Under the pieces are notes generated by a model, which saw only the letters and a list, made by a program, of their open reading frames with translations, made no database searches and had not been told where the DNA came from. The translations under genes and the position numbers were made by a program. A stretch of 64,000 nucleotides of DNA from Crossaster papposus (lineage: Eukaryota > Echinodermata > Asteroidea > Velatida > Solasteridae), in assembly GCA_037893245.1 (NCBI GenBank), contig JBAIAA010000412.1:1488001-1552000 (forward strand), given 5' to 3'. How positions within the stretch are numbered: position 1 is the stretch's first letter; each line of letters opens with the position of its first letter. This document shows, one piece after another, positions 21,799 through 36,700 of the stretch.

Positions 21799-24700
21799 CT
21801 ACACAAACAAACACAAATAAACATTTCTCCTTCACTCAATATGTCAATAATGAAAAAAAAGAGAGACGCAAAACCTAAAGCCAAGAAAAAGATGACCCCT
21901 CTCATTTTGGAGATATATATTAATTACTTCCTTGGACTTCAAATTACACAGCTGAGAAAACAGGCTTGCTCCGTTGTACAACAACAGAACGATGCACACA
22001 AAATCTGTCAATGAAACTAGAAAATGGATGAAATATTCACTCTCTCAACGCTGAGCGAGCCATTACTTGATAATGCACAGCGCTGCTCAAACTTATCATT
22101 ACGCTTACAAGCAAACTTTTGTTTCTATTCAATTTGTGTACTTACCCAGCATCGACAGGCATCGACCAGATCCCGAACTCGGAGGGATTCCAGGCAAGTC
22201 GCAACCTCCGACACCTCAGCTGCTAGTTCCTCAGCGTAGCGCTGAATCAAGGCTGGCGGGATGCCACAGAAACCCATCTGTGTAACAACAAAGATAATTT
22301 ACCAGTTATTGCTCAGCATTCTTAAAAGTTTTGGCCATTTCTCAAACCTCGGTTTGCTCTGTGACTACGGCTTTACCTCTGGTGCCAGGGCCATTTGTGG
22401 ACATGTGCTGTTTCAACAACGGCAACCTTGTGGCATTTTTGAAATTTGAAAACAAGATCAATCTTTGTTATATTAGCGACAATGACTCTGACCTTATTTG
22501 AGTAGGGCTCTTCCTTCAGGTCGATCCCCTCTTGCCTCAGATTTTGCTCTACGTGCCATTCCAGCTGGGCGGGGGGCTGGGGTGACTTGTTGGGTCGCAG
22601 CGGCAAAGTCGGCGATCCATGGACAGAATTCTGTGACAGCACAAGGTCGCGGTGGTGACGGTGGGGCTGTGGATGTCTGTGGTGATGAGGTGATGCACTG
22701 CGGGACTTCCGCCGGCTCTTCTGCTCAGTGGGCGAGTGAAGGGCGTGGCAGTGGTACTGCTCCATGACACGCCGGGGGAGTTTGGGACTTGGGTGCGTTT
22801 TGGCGAGCGACGACTGCAGGAAGCCGCCCGAGCTTCGAAGACGAGAAGGGTCGTGAACGCCGTACATCTCCAACAACGCGGTCTTCCGCCATCTACCGAT
22901 GTCATCGCTGTAGACTTGGGGCACGATGTCTGTAGACGGGCACTGGTGGTCCGCTCTGTGGCCGGACTGAAGCGGACAACGTTGGGCCGACTTCTGACCA
23001 GGCCTTAGATGGGGAGAGTTTGGGGCTGAGCCGGGATCGCTGAAAGTTGCCATCAAGTGTCTGTGTTCATTCAAACACGGGCTATTGGCAAAATGCAGCC
23101 CTCCGCACTTTGTGGACGCCCCGTTGCTCTGGACTCTACATATATGATGGGATAGTGGACTGGCCGAGCCGTTTCCTTCCTTCCGTGGGCAAGAAGGCGG
23201 ACCCGAGCTTTGGTGTCCGTTGGCTGCCCCACCGTGCCTGCACGACGGGTTGCCCATTCTGCCAACTGCGGACCCATTTTGGGAGCGCAACGAGTTGATA
23301 CAGTTGGAATTGTTCACGTTGCTGTTCTCCTGCAGAGCGTCGTCGGAGGTTGACATCACCCTCTCCTCGCCAGGGTAAGCAGTTTCGCATTCCTCAATCA
23401 GCGAGTCGCCAGCCTCGCTGCACCTGTAAAGGCCAGAGCTGTCAAATGACACGCAGGTTTCTGTACTCGCGTAGAACCCAGAGTCTCTTGTTATGCGTCC
23501 CTTAGGTTGTCGAGTCGGTGAGAAGAGACCGTGCAGTTGCTGTGATTTCGCTCTCTCTTTACCTGGACAAAAAATGCAAACGGTTAGAGAATCTATCAAT
23601 GCCTGGTGAAAAAAACAATGGTAATTGTGTCCCTGAGCAAGGCACTGTACACAAATTTCTTCTAAAATGCCACGGTCCAGTTGGTTAGGGCGTTTGACTC
23701 GTGTATGATGGTGTGTGCGTTCGAACCCTACCAAGAGCGAGCAAGGCCGGAAAGGCCTGGGTGGGTGTGCTTCCCGGTTACTATCGGCCGGAACCCGCCT
23801 CGGATCGAGTTTCGTTAAAAATAATCCCGGCGCGAAATAGTTAATAAACTACAATTGCCTCTCTCCAACCATGAGTGGGGTCCGCTCGTAAGTCCGATGC
23901 CTCGTTTGTTCGACTATTAAGTGTTAGAGTTTACACATTCCACATTAAGGGCCAACAAGAATGGGTAAACTGTCTTATGTATTTATAAATGTTCAATAAG
24001 CCAGTTTGGTATTCCAACTGCGCATGTGCACAACAAGATGCGGCAATTTTTCTCTGGAGATGAACGCAGCAGATAAATGTACACAAGGCTATGGGGGATG
24101 TGTTAAACGTAATCTGCATTATGTCCAAAATATTTTTGTCATCAAAAAGACGATGTAAACTTTTGTTCGAACAAAGGATGGACACGCAAGACACACTTCG
24201 CTGTTACTTCAGACCACAATGATTTTTTTTCATTTGAAAACGAAATTGTCAAATCTTCATATGAACATGCGCAGTTGGAATACCGATCTGGCTTATTGGC
24301 CGGCCCTTTGGGATCGAGCAAAACAATTACAGGTTACTATACAATTTGAAATCTGTTCCATTTGTCATTTGGTTCTTTTGTTTGTTTGGTATCCCTACCT
24401 GCTTTTGGGTTTCGCAGCATCTGTGCTGCGGTAGTAAGCTTCACTAGGTGTTTGGGGTCCATGATGCTTAGTGAGCTCAGATCCCTTTCTTCTAGATGCT
24501 TAAACTGCTCCAAGGAGCCCAAGTCGTGGAGATAGAGTATGGAGTAGTATTGCTGCAAAATAATCAGTCAATATTTTCTTGACAATTGTCTCGTAATGTA
24601 GCACTTTTCTTATATGGGTCATTCCGTGGGGTTGGGACACAAAGTGTGACAAGTTCAAACATTTCTAATTACATTGCCGTCTATCGACTAAATTGTTTGA

Positions 24701-27700
24701 ATATTTATTCCTGATATTTGTCTGGGATGTTGGACAGAGTTGAGCAACGTTTTGTACCATTAGAACCAGCGGTGTAACTAGGGTTGTAATTCAACATGTT
24801 AAGTTCAACTGGGGAGGGAGAGACACGTAGTTACGCCTCTGATTCAAACATTAATTTCCTGAAAGATTTGACAAGAAAATGTTGTCACAAAGTATGGTCA
24901 CAAGTGTGGTCACAAAAAACTAATCACAAGAATATCACAAATACATTCACCAGTCCATCACAAGTCTGGGTACAAAACTGATCACAAGTCTGGGTACAAA
25001 ACTGGTCACAAGTAAATCACAAGCTTTTCACAAACATCACGAGTCTGATCACAATTGTGATCGCAAACAAATCATAAGAAAATCACAAGTGGCAGCTCCA
25101 GTCGCAAATAACAGGAACATGCCGCTGCCGCAGCCCATTAAAAATAAACGACTTCAGTTAAGACTGGACTCGACACTGGAAGTTAGTCCTCAACGTCATG
25201 TAAACAGGCTCAAGTTGGAGCCCTCAACTCTTTAGCGGTTCAAATCTTGGACTTACTTCGCATTCTATCAACTCCAGTAACTCCTTGAGATTGGCAAACG
25301 TGGGCATGACCTGGATGTCGTCGGCATCCTCCTCCTCCGTCTTTAGTTTCTCCTTCTCCAGGTCTTCTTGGCTCACCTGCTCGGCTTGGAAAAACTTGAA
25401 ATTGCCGCGTCGTTTGCCCTGGATGCCTTCCCAGTAGCCACCTTCCGTTTTGGTGACGTACAATTTATCCCCTTTCTGATGATAGATAAAAAGGGGTACA
25501 CAAAAAATCATCACAACGAATATATGTACACAATGTGAACCGGAATGGCCTATTTCCAGTGCCCTCCCACCTTAAAAATGAGTTTGGATCGACGGGGAAT
25601 CTTTCTAGATGAAAAATGATACCAAGATCACCAAATTCAGACCATCAGTTTTCTATTTAGAGACCTTTTCTGGAATCAAGTTGATGGTAAATTGGACAGG
25701 CCTTTTCATTGCTTTCGCGCTTCTGTAAAGCAACTGACTTCCCCGGCTTGGTTCCAGAAAAAGGCCACTAGAATAAAAACTACTGGACCGAATCGGGTGA
25801 TCTTGGTATCATTTTTTCATCCAGACAGATTCCCGATCTATCCAAACTATTGTTTTTTTGGGTCGGAGGGTACTGGAATCAGGCCGTTCTGTTGTTTTTT
25901 AGAGACCACCCTGTAGAGTGCTTTATACCAAAGGTCTCAAAGTGCTTCACAATTATTAGGCCACAAGACCCGTTTGCAGCAGGTCCAGATCAGCACAATC
26001 TGGACTCTGCCCTTTACAGGTACTCAATTATATTCTCGGGTGGAGAGAGACAATTGTAGTAAAGTGTCTTGCTCAATAACACAAGCACCATGTACCATGG
26101 CACCCGAGTCAAACATCATTACCACTGGAACACAGCACTGGACGCTATTGGGTATTAGCATAAATACAAGAAAGCTTTAAAATACATTTGAACAAGCATA
26201 ACGAAATGGTGCATTTTAAGGATTGCATTAAAAACATTATATTTCATGGGCTCTTCAAAAGTTTGGCACAGACAAAAACTCATGATTATTTGGTTTAATA
26301 AGAACCCCTTCTTTACCAATGTCGAGTTTACTTGACACTTTTGAGCATAGTGTTAAAAAAATGTGGTCAGGAAAGGGTTGAACTATAAAACTGTTTCAAT
26401 GTATTGGTAATTTGATCGGTACCTTCAAAGGTAGCAACGTGACGTCATGGGGACTCGGATGAACATCCATGATGGCCCGTGATATTTTCAAGTACGGCCC
26501 ACAATACTCCCCCTGGCTGTCCAACAAGTGGGGTTCCACCTCGTAGCTGGGCCGCTGATTCTCAGTGTCACCTGCAACATGAAGGCAATACACTCAGTGG
26601 CTTAGGCAGGAGTTTGCTGACAAGAAGCCAATCGGACACTTTGAGCTGAAAAGGACCCAGTTTTGTTCGTTTCTTCATTTGTTTCCCGTAAAACCTGGCC
26701 ATCACAAAATCAAAGGGGTGGATGAAAACCACCTACAAATTGAGGGAAGGGGAAATGTTGCAAATCATTTCGCAGAGTTGTATTCGAGTCCCTGCAAGTC
26801 CTTCACAAGTCCAGTCACAAGTCCTTTCAGAAAGCCAGTCGCAAGTAACTGGTTGAACATTGACAAAGGAAAGCTTTTGTTAAGAGTTCATTCGAATAGC
26901 TAGTGACTTGACTTGAGACTGAAGGACTTGTGATGGACTTGCAGGGAATGGCAGGGACTCAAATACAACTTTGTAAATTGGAGCACTAGCTAACAACATA
27001 ATAGGACAATCTGACACAGTTTTGTACTAAAACGTAGCAATTCAATATCTGAAATAAAACAGTTTTGAGGTGGAAACGGCCTAAAATTTGGCACGAGATG
27101 ACAATGTGCAGGTGTCCATTAATGTTCCATTGCTACCCTTGCACGTCAGGCCAATAAAAAATCTACCTAGAGAAGCATCCTTCAGCTCATAGGCATGGAC
27201 TTATATAAAGCAAAAGTCAGTCTGGTACCTGAACTCTTTGAACTGCTACATGTGCTTGTTGAGGAGTCCATGGTTCCGTACGGGTCTAGACTACCATCCG
27301 AAACTTCACTTCCTCCCTGTTGAAAAGACGGATTATAACAAAGTGTTGTCTTTGTCAATAAACAAAGCGATTACAAACCACACCAAGCTGTTCATCACTG
27401 TCAGGCTAATCCCACGGTACGGGGCTAATCTGAGTAGGCACGAGGCTAACTCGAGTCGGCACAGAGCTAACTCGAGTCGGCACGGGGCTAACTCGAGTCT
27501 GCACGGGGCTAACTCGAGTCTGCACGGGGCTAACTCGAGTCGGTACGGGGCTAATCTGAGTAGGCACGAGGCTAACTCGAGTCGGCACGGGGCTAACTTG
27601 AGTTGGCACGGGGCTAACCAGAGTCGGCACGAGGCTAACCAGAGTCGGCACAGGGCTAACTTGAGTCGGCACGGGGCTAACCAGAGTCGGCACAGGGCTA

Positions 27701-30700
27701 ACTTGAGTTGGCACGGTGCTAACCCCAGTCAGCACGGGGCTAACTCAAGTCAACACGAGGCTAAACAGTGTCGGCACTGGGCTAATTTGAGTCCGCACTA
27801 GGCTAATTTGAGTCGGCACGGGGTTAATCCGTGTCGCCAATCAACCTCGACACGGGGCTAATTCGAGTCTGCACTGAGTTAACTCCATTCGGCATGGGGC
27901 TAACTCGAGTCAACCCAGGTAAGCTAATTGAACGTGCCCTATGTAAACATGCATCATGGGGAAACAAAGATGGAGGACAGGTGCTTCAGTATAATTATAT
28001 GCATGGGTTGATTTTGTAAAAGCCTGTCCATTTATTCAGCGGTTGGTGCTGGAGAATCACTTACATGTACGTCTGTTGCTGATTCCTCCGGTGAAGGTGA
28101 TAACGATTTGTGTTTACTATTACTAGGCTTGTTCGGTATCAAATCCTTGACCTTGACAAAGATAGACTTGCTACCTTTGGACGATATGGGATCCTAAAAA
28201 GCAGAGAGGGAATCACAAAGTTAAGATAATAAAAGAAAATAAAAAAAACTAAGTACAACAAACAAAAACTTTTGATGGAGGGCACTGTTGTGTTGAAAAT
28301 AAATAAACAAAGAATATCACTGTTTTTTGTGGACATTCCGACTTGTGGGTGTCGGGTGTGGTCTGCCTGGCTTGAACCGACCACCACACAAAGGAGAAGT
28401 AGAGCAACTTCTTTGATACTTCTCCTCCGTCAGCAAGGTTACGGAGAAGTAGATGGCTCTGCACATCTGGCGAAAGAGAGACTTCAACTCCAACAGCAAG
28501 GGCGGAAGAGGGTGGACTGTTTACCCCAACGGCCAGCAGAGAGGTGGATAGTCGTAGCGAACCTCCGTCTTAACTAGGTAATAAAAGACAACAACGCTGG
28601 CACAACCAAACAACACAAATCCTATATGGCTGCCAGCTCTGGGAGTAAGCAGGAACACAGCTGCGGGATCCGGTGTAAGCCCTAAAAGGCATTATGACGC
28701 AACTTCTTCAAACTCATTTGGAAGCAGAAGAGTCTGACGTGTGTGGCGGTACCAAAGCGAACCTATTGAGATGTCGGAAAGGTGTAATTTCGGCAACAAT
28801 GAACACCCGGACAATCAGGGAAGATCTTGCATACAACATACAAATTCCGAATTTTTCAGAATTATTCACAATGACCCAACTCAGCATGGCGCAATAGGCA
28901 TTGGACACTACTCAACATATTCCCTATCCAAAAGTCAGGCAATCACACATAGGCTGATAACTACAGAGGAATCAGCCTCAGCTTTGTGGTTGCCAAGGTC
29001 TATCACTGGATGATTCTGAATAGAATTCGCCAAGTCCTTGATTCTCTTCGGCTTAAAAACCAGAATGGCTTCAGGGAGAAGAGGTCTACAGTATCACAGA
29101 TACTTGCTCTGAGAAGGATCATCTAAAGGGGCTATTAATAGGAAACATCTTCCGGCTGTGATGACCTTTGTCGACTTCAGGAAAGCATTCGACTCGATCC
29201 ACCGAGGGAAGCTCATTGAAATTCTCCAAGCCTACGGAATGCTAACACTTCTGCCAGGATGCCGACTGCAGATGTTGCACTGCAGGGATGTTGCACTATA
29301 TTTATTAGTTATCGCACTTGACTATGCTCCGAGGCGAGCAATCTCCGGAAGAAAGGAGAAGCCTGGCTTTTGTTCTAACGCCAAGGCAGAGCAGACGGGT
29401 GAGCGCTGTGGTAGAGACCGACTTTGACTCTGTTAACGACATTGCTCTGGTTTCGGATTCAGTGGATAAGGCACAAGCTCTGCTTCTTAGTGGTGTGGAT
29501 GGAGAGATCAATGCCAAGAAGACACAAGTCGTGTCCTTCAACATCTACACTGAGTATGTGCAAATCAACACCACGAACTGCACTACCCTGGCTGTAAGCA
29601 AATACTTCAAAGACAAGTGAGGAAAGAACAGGCTTGGAAAGCTTGCCAAAGCCGCCAGAAGATCTGGAAGTCAACGATGTCGGATAATCCCAAACTAGTG
29701 CTATACTGAGCATCCGTGGATTCCATTTTACCTTTTGGCTCTGACTTGATGGCTGCTACACTCGTATGCAGAAGATGGTTCTAAACATAAGCTGAAGAGA
29801 CAAAGTGAGAAAGTAGGTGCTCTACGGCAACCTGCCAAAGATCTCTACAACCATTGGAAGTAGGCATCTGCGATTGGCCGGGCATCTGCGATTGGCCGGG
29901 CATCCGCGATTGGCCGGACATTGCACATGACATTCGGAAATCGAGGCAGTCAGATGTTAACCTTCGTGAACCAGCTGTGTAGGGGCACCGGGTTAGCCTC
30001 CGCAGCCAAGATTAGGATGACCAAGGGAGATCGCGATGTATGGCGTACCTTTGTTGCTGTTCGACGAGAGTCGACTTGATTGGATTGATTGGTTAGTTGG
30101 CACAGGAAAATCATATTAGTTCATTAATTAACAGAACTGTTTTCCAATTCTCAAAAGAAATCTAGAAAATTAGCCCGATGTCAATGCAGAAATGAACCAT
30201 TTTATAGTTCAGCTTTTTTCCAGGAGGGGTAACCATGCACAGACAGACAGACATGCAACAGTGTAACAAACAAACAGACTCACGGATGCAACATACATAT
30301 GGTTATCATGCGAATATTATGCATATGCAGTTGTATAAATGTATATTTGAAGAGTTCATTACCAAAACACAATATACATGTATCCATTTGAGAAAAGTTA
30401 AATGTTTTCCATTATGAAACTTTAGCTTCTAAGCTTTACTTTTCACTTTGTTGATTCATTTAATGGTGTTCAATGGTGTAAAAAAGACTTTGGGAGTGAA
30501 AAGGATATCGTGTTTTAGATAAAAACTATTCCTTTGTTATCCATAGCAATAAATAACAAAATAAGCAATAAATACACAAGACAACAAGGATTGTGTATTG
30601 TTCACAATTCATTTTTAGTACAAATGGTTTTTTTAGAAGATTTTCAACACTTTCTTAGGCCGTTTAATTTCTTACAATGTATCAGCTATCTCCGTAAAAT

Positions 30701-33700
30701 AACAACTTACGTTTTAAACAAACAGACATGCAGACAAACAAACAAATGGCAGCATCTAAGATCTAATGGAAAAGCCATGCAGTAAAGAGCGCAAATTGTC
30801 AGAGCAAGGATTAGATTCAACAAGCAAATGTTGTATTCGGCAAGCCGAAAACAAGCTTCTTACTTTGGATTTTTTCAGAAGCGAGCCATAGCTTCCAGCG
30901 AAAAACCCAAGCCGAAGCTGGAAATAAACAAACCACAACCACATCAAAATAAGGACAAGGTTTAGGGATCAGGCACAGGGTACAAACACTAAAGGACAGC
31001 AGACAACTACACCACATGTGTTCACTGTACTGGGGCACAATTTCAAGCAGGCATTGCAAACGGATCTCTGCTGAGCTCGAGAAGTTCACGAGATTGTACA
31101 TTTTTGAACTTGTAATTTGGATAAAAGCTTCTACAAGGCTGAAGCAACGGTGTACAAAGAAATGCAATTATTTTTTTATAGCATATCCCAATAAACAAGC
31201 AGACTTCCACTACCCTGAGGCCAAAACTACCTATACCAATGGGGGGAGAGAGAATCTTTCTAGAAGAAAGATTATACCAAGATATATTGATTTGGGCTAG
31301 TAGTTATATAGCTCCAGACTCTATTTTGAAGTCTGTTGTCCTTTTGCACCAAGAAATAAGTGAATCGTGTCATGTCAATTTCGTGCTTTAGTTATTTCTC
31401 GATGCAAAATAACCACTGACTGTGCTTCACAAAATAGAGGCTGGAGCTAAAAACATTTTTCTTATAGAAAGATTCTCCATCCATTGGTATTCAAGTATTT
31501 TGGGCCTCTGGTTAGTAGAAGTAGGCTTGTTTGTTTTTATTGTTTTTTTTAGATAGGCCACCCTGTACAGTTGTAAACTTACGCTGTTGTGTACTGCCGG
31601 AGTGCTTACAGACCGAACTCTCTTCGGAGCGCCTGACGCACCCGGACTCGGCTCCAGGTAATCTTGGTTACCGACCAAAGCTGGCGTGCTGCCGCGCCTG
31701 CTATCCACCGAGATCTCCTTGTCCAGCACCGCGGGCATGGAGGCACCATCACTGTTGCCTACCTCCTCCTCCGATTGACTGGCTAGCTGGGCATGACGGT
31801 TACGGTAAGTCAGGCCGGCCTCGGTCAGTGACGGCTGGGCGGCAATAAAAAAGCCGCCGTTCTCGTCAGCCTCGCCGCAGTCGAAGGCGTCGGTGCCCAC
31901 ATTCCGCATTATCCCATCGGACAACACCAGGTTCGCGACGTCGTCGATGAACGATTCTGGGGGATCGTCGTACGTGTGGACACTTCCGTCCGAGGCTGTT
32001 GCCCCTCTCGCCGAGTCAGTATCTGTTAAGATCGAAATATTAGGCCCTCTTAACTTATTTGATTTGAATTATAATAAATATGTATTAGCTTAAGAATATT
32101 CAGTAGTCAACTGCAAAATATAACCTATCCTTCCCTGTACCATCCTAAACTCTCAGAAAATTTCATGTTTTGCATTGTTTATTTATATTACTGTACCTCA
32201 TACATATTCATAATCGAGAGCCACATTTTTCACTGGTCCATTCACCATCACGGGCTATCCTCTATTTTTGCTCTGAGCAAATACGCATGCGTACTGCGTA
32301 GTAGATAGCACTTGGTGCTAGTCTACTACGCAGGCACTTTCTGATGCAATAATGGAACTAGCACATCAACCAAGTTAGCTACTGACAATGCAACTGAATA
32401 TGTATGAGGTATAGTTAAACAAATATGTGACCCGCTCCATCGTAATCAGAAATAAGTCGCTGGGGCCGTTTTACGCAATCGCTCGTTGAAGTGAACACAT
32501 GGGTGAAAATCGTGACCAAGTCGATTTTCTGAACATTGTATTTTTAGGAAGTGTAGTTATCACAGAATATTGTCATTCATGTCTTGTATGTAAAAACGAT
32601 CAATAAAGATGAAAATGAAGAGGATTTGTGTGCGCTGTCCGTAATATTTTGGTCAATCTTGTTTCTTTTAAAGCTGTTTTTCTCGGAATGTGGATTCGGC
32701 AAATAAATATGCACCTGTCATCTTCATCAGACCATAACTCATTAACCTAAGAAGATACACAATTGTGATGGGTATCATTAGAAAGCTTATGAAATTCCCT
32801 TTCTCACCATGTGCGTATCTCCAAAAGTCATTTCGATGGAGCGGGTCACATATACATTGGTTTATTTCGGGAGGGTAGTCGAGGTATTGGAAGTTGATCA
32901 ATTGACTAACCTGAGGGCGTGATCGGGCTCACTTCACTGCTCCCAAGATTGCTCTGTTTTGTCTTGGACTTTGTCCGGGGGCTCTCCTGATACAAACAAA
33001 TTATTTATATATTTTGAAAATTAAATAAAATTAATTGACTGGATAAGTGGCCTCAAGATTGCCGTTCCGGTGCTCTACCAACTGAGGGCACTAGTCAGAA
33101 GCCACAAAACTACCACATTTACATAGTTAATATTTATTTGTTAGAGGAGAAAAGGGAGGAAGGGGAGTTGAAAAAATTGAAGAAGAGTACCGGTAAAGGT
33201 TGTAAGTGGAGTTCTAAACAGGAATTTGACACTACAGATGTGCTCTCCGTTTTATTTTGAAAATGTTATTTCCTCTCAAATGAACACAGTAAGCTGCTTT
33301 CCATTCAATTACTAAATGATTAATTTCAACAATTCATCTTTTGTTAGTTCCTTATTCCTCTCATGTTATTCCTCTTTTGGGTTTCTCCTCCCAACCATGT
33401 AATACATATGTACACAGTCATTTTGCCTCCGAAGAAGATTTTGTTACAATCAAAACATTAGGCCCTCTTAATTTATTGTTGTTAGTTTTTTTTTAGAAAA
33501 CTGTGCTTTTGAAGTCTTCAAACATTCTTAAAACCTTTGAGAAATTCCAACAAAAAATTAAACAGGAAATCTATTTTTGAAACAGAAACCATGCAACAAA
33601 ACATTTTGTTTTGAGGGAAGGGGATAGCTGCTTTCATACATTATTCATGGGAGGTCATACATTATTCATGTTTTGGAGTGCACCATACATTATTCATGAT

Positions 33701-36700
33701 TTACACATGCCACTCACCAAGGATAGGGGAGGGGATTGTGAAATAGGTTCGGGGGTTAGCTGCTTTAGGAGTTCAGCTTCTCTCTTCAAAACCTGCAAAA
33801 CATTGACACAAACAAAAATGCAAAAGAAAAAAAGTGCAAACATTTGCTTAAATAATAAAGCAGTGCAAACAAATATAACCCCCAAAAAGTAAATATAATT
33901 TGACTATTTGCAATTTGGGAAGGGATATTTCAGCGTGCACGAATTGTTGTTAGCTTGGGGATAGCAGTGCAATTAATTCTTAACCGAACAATTTTGGATA
34001 AAAATCAATCTTATTGTCTGTGGTTATGGTGTTCGACCCATGTGCTGTGGTACAAGGGAATTTTGGTGCTTGTGCTCTTGGGCAAGATACTTTTCTACAA
34101 CTGTCTCTCTCCATTCAGGAGAATTTATAGGTACCTGCTGCAGAAATGGTCTCATGGCTTAATTGTGAAGCGTGTTGAGACGATGTTACTCGAGGTTTGT
34201 GGCACGCTTCACTTGATTTGGACTGTACCTAATCCCCTAAACTACACTCGACCAAACTCTTTCTATTTGTTAAATCAAATGTCTTCGTCTCTGCTCGCAA
34301 AATAAGCTTTATTCTTCCATACTGCCCTGTGGTTAAATACTTGATTCCTGCACACGTGCAGGGTACAAAACAAGAATCACATGAGCGCTACAGCGCAACA
34401 GCTTTCCAAATTGCCTTTCTTTTCTCGTAGATCTTTGATGTTGACATGGACGTTTTTCAATTTGGCGCTGCCGGTACTCCTAAAGCCTACTTTATCTCCG
34501 CTGGGTGGGAAGGGGCGGAAAGAGATAAAAACAAAATCTTTTCATCTGCAATCACAATGGGATTCAATCACAGAAGCTTAAGCCCTGAGAAGATAGATGT
34601 CCAACGGCGAGATGGCTTGATTACGCCCCCTGACGGTAAAAGAGAGTGGAGAAGAATACCTCTCACATTAGGCCTTAAACCAGGTCAAACAGTTATCGCA
34701 TCTTCCCATACACGCAGACACACACAGGCACGCGCCAACAAGTTCAAATCATGCCGTCAGCACTAACCAATCATCCCAATACATTTCTCATTCTCCAGCT
34801 CTAGTTTCTTTGGGGTTCTCCCCCCCCCCCCCCCCCCCCTTCTTCGTCCTTTGGAATTTTTAACTCCGGTGTCTATTTCCCAGTTTGGGATCCCACGGGC
34901 GGTTCATTTTGTATCAATCGGGGCAAAACGGACAACGGAGGAAGGAAAACAAATGGGGAGATAGTAACGGTAAGAAATCCGGAGTTTTACAGGGGAAAGA
35001 GATCCCAGTTCGATGAGATCCCACTTCCCCCGTTGTACATTCAGGCAACACCTGTCAGCGAGTCGCCCACCTGTCGTTTGGACATCACACAGTACGAGCT
35101 ATCAGTTTCTGCACGGTTAATTAATAATGGAACACGAGACTGCAACACGGAGGAAATAGCGCATGAACAAAAAAAAAAAAGCAAGTCAACAACGGTATCA
35201 TCGCTGTATCTTTGACATTTGCGCACTGTTAGGTAACCCAACCGCCGTCCTTTTTCTAGAGGGGTACAGAACTAAATAAAACTGGCGGCGTTTTTTTCTT
35301 TTTATCGACTGCAAAGCTACCTGTATTGACCGACCTAGAAAACGGGTGAGATTTGTGCAAACTCTTCAGAGGACACACATACGTTTTACACTTGAGTTTT
35401 AACCAGTTCGCGCCGGATGACGTATATAAACAAAAAAAATTCCCCAGATTCAAAACAGATGACGCATAAACACGCCACAGGCAGGGCGGGAAATGTCTGT
35501 CAGCAGCGAGCAAGGCCAGAAATGCGTGGGTGTGCTTTCTGGCACTATCGGCCTGAACCCGCTTTGGATTGAGTTTCGTTAAAAATAATCCCGCCCCTCG
35601 GATCGGTGATGTTAAAATAATCCCGGTCCGAACTGGTTAAAGAAATATTATATTTATTCAAATTCTTGTCAGCTTTTTTAACAAGGGCAATAATGGCTTT
35701 GAGATACCCAAAAGAAGGGTGCCAGGGCACTTGAAATGTTGATGCTCTATTCAAGATTTTCATCCAGACAAGATGGGGTTTATCTTAACACTAACTCCCT
35801 AGCTACTGTCTTTTAATAAGTACTGGACAAATCTGCTAAAACCCATCACATATGTTCATCTTAATGCCTGCAGAAAAAAGAAAACATAACGCTGCCTAGA
35901 GTAACAAAAATAATAATAAAATTAACAAGAAATGTTCAAAGCCTGGATGAAAAAAATGTCTTCGTATCTACATTGTGTACTAACAGTGTTATCCTCACAG
36001 CACAGAGTTTCATGTGGAAGTGTCACATTCTCCAGGGGATTTCTTGTTTACGTCTCCAAGGGACTGGTTCCCATTACAGGCTACCAGTAAATCCACGATA
36101 GCAACCCACAGCTGCGGGGTATTTCCCATTGATTACTGCAACCAAAGGTCAGGCACTATAGGCTAGGAAATTCCTTTTCGACTGAGCGATGCGATTGCAA
36201 AAGATGGGAAAGTCAGGGTTTTCAATCTAGAGAACAACAAGAGTATGGTGAGAAAGGCAATCGGGATAATTTTGGTTTAACGTAAGGTGGGTTTTTGTTT
36301 TCATAGGTGAGCGATTGACGCTCGTAACTAAACAATGAAAAATAAACAAGCAATTCATACAAATACTTTTTAACAGAGGAAAAAAATTAATGGAAAAAAG
36401 CTGATTGATGATTGTCAATTTCAGACAATTCTTTCTCAATATTTTGCATTAAAAAAACGTTTTTAAAATAGTAGGCGGAACAGAATGTTATACCGGTACC
36501 TTCAGAAAATTGTTTTCTTAACATATCTTTTAAATTTGTTTTATGATGAGGAAATATTAAGATTGCAAATAAGCAAAATGCCAAAAAAAAAAAATCCTTA
36601 TAAGGTAAAAAAAATCTGTTAAAATTCCAGTCAGATTGAAGGAATACATCAACTCCTTAAAAAATATTTCGTGTTCTACTGTCCAATTTTTGACAGGGGG

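Noticed and set aside
22498..23298. Plus-strand open frames over exon 13
   Set aside because: Shadows of the G+C-rich SASH1-like linker exon on the other strand.
27238..27801. 187-codon open frame with Arg-His-Gly-Ala-Asn repeats
   Set aside because: It is the 21-bp minisatellite read in one frame; the opposite strand is open as well, and the true exon 9 lies antisense within its start.
27406..27920. Possible CRISPR array
   Set aside because: Units are contiguous without unique spacers, and the genome is eukaryotic; it is a minisatellite.
32668..32901. Open frame shared with 45983-46183 as a conserved small gene
   Set aside because: Both are the interior of the same TA-flanked MITE, so similarity reflects transposition.
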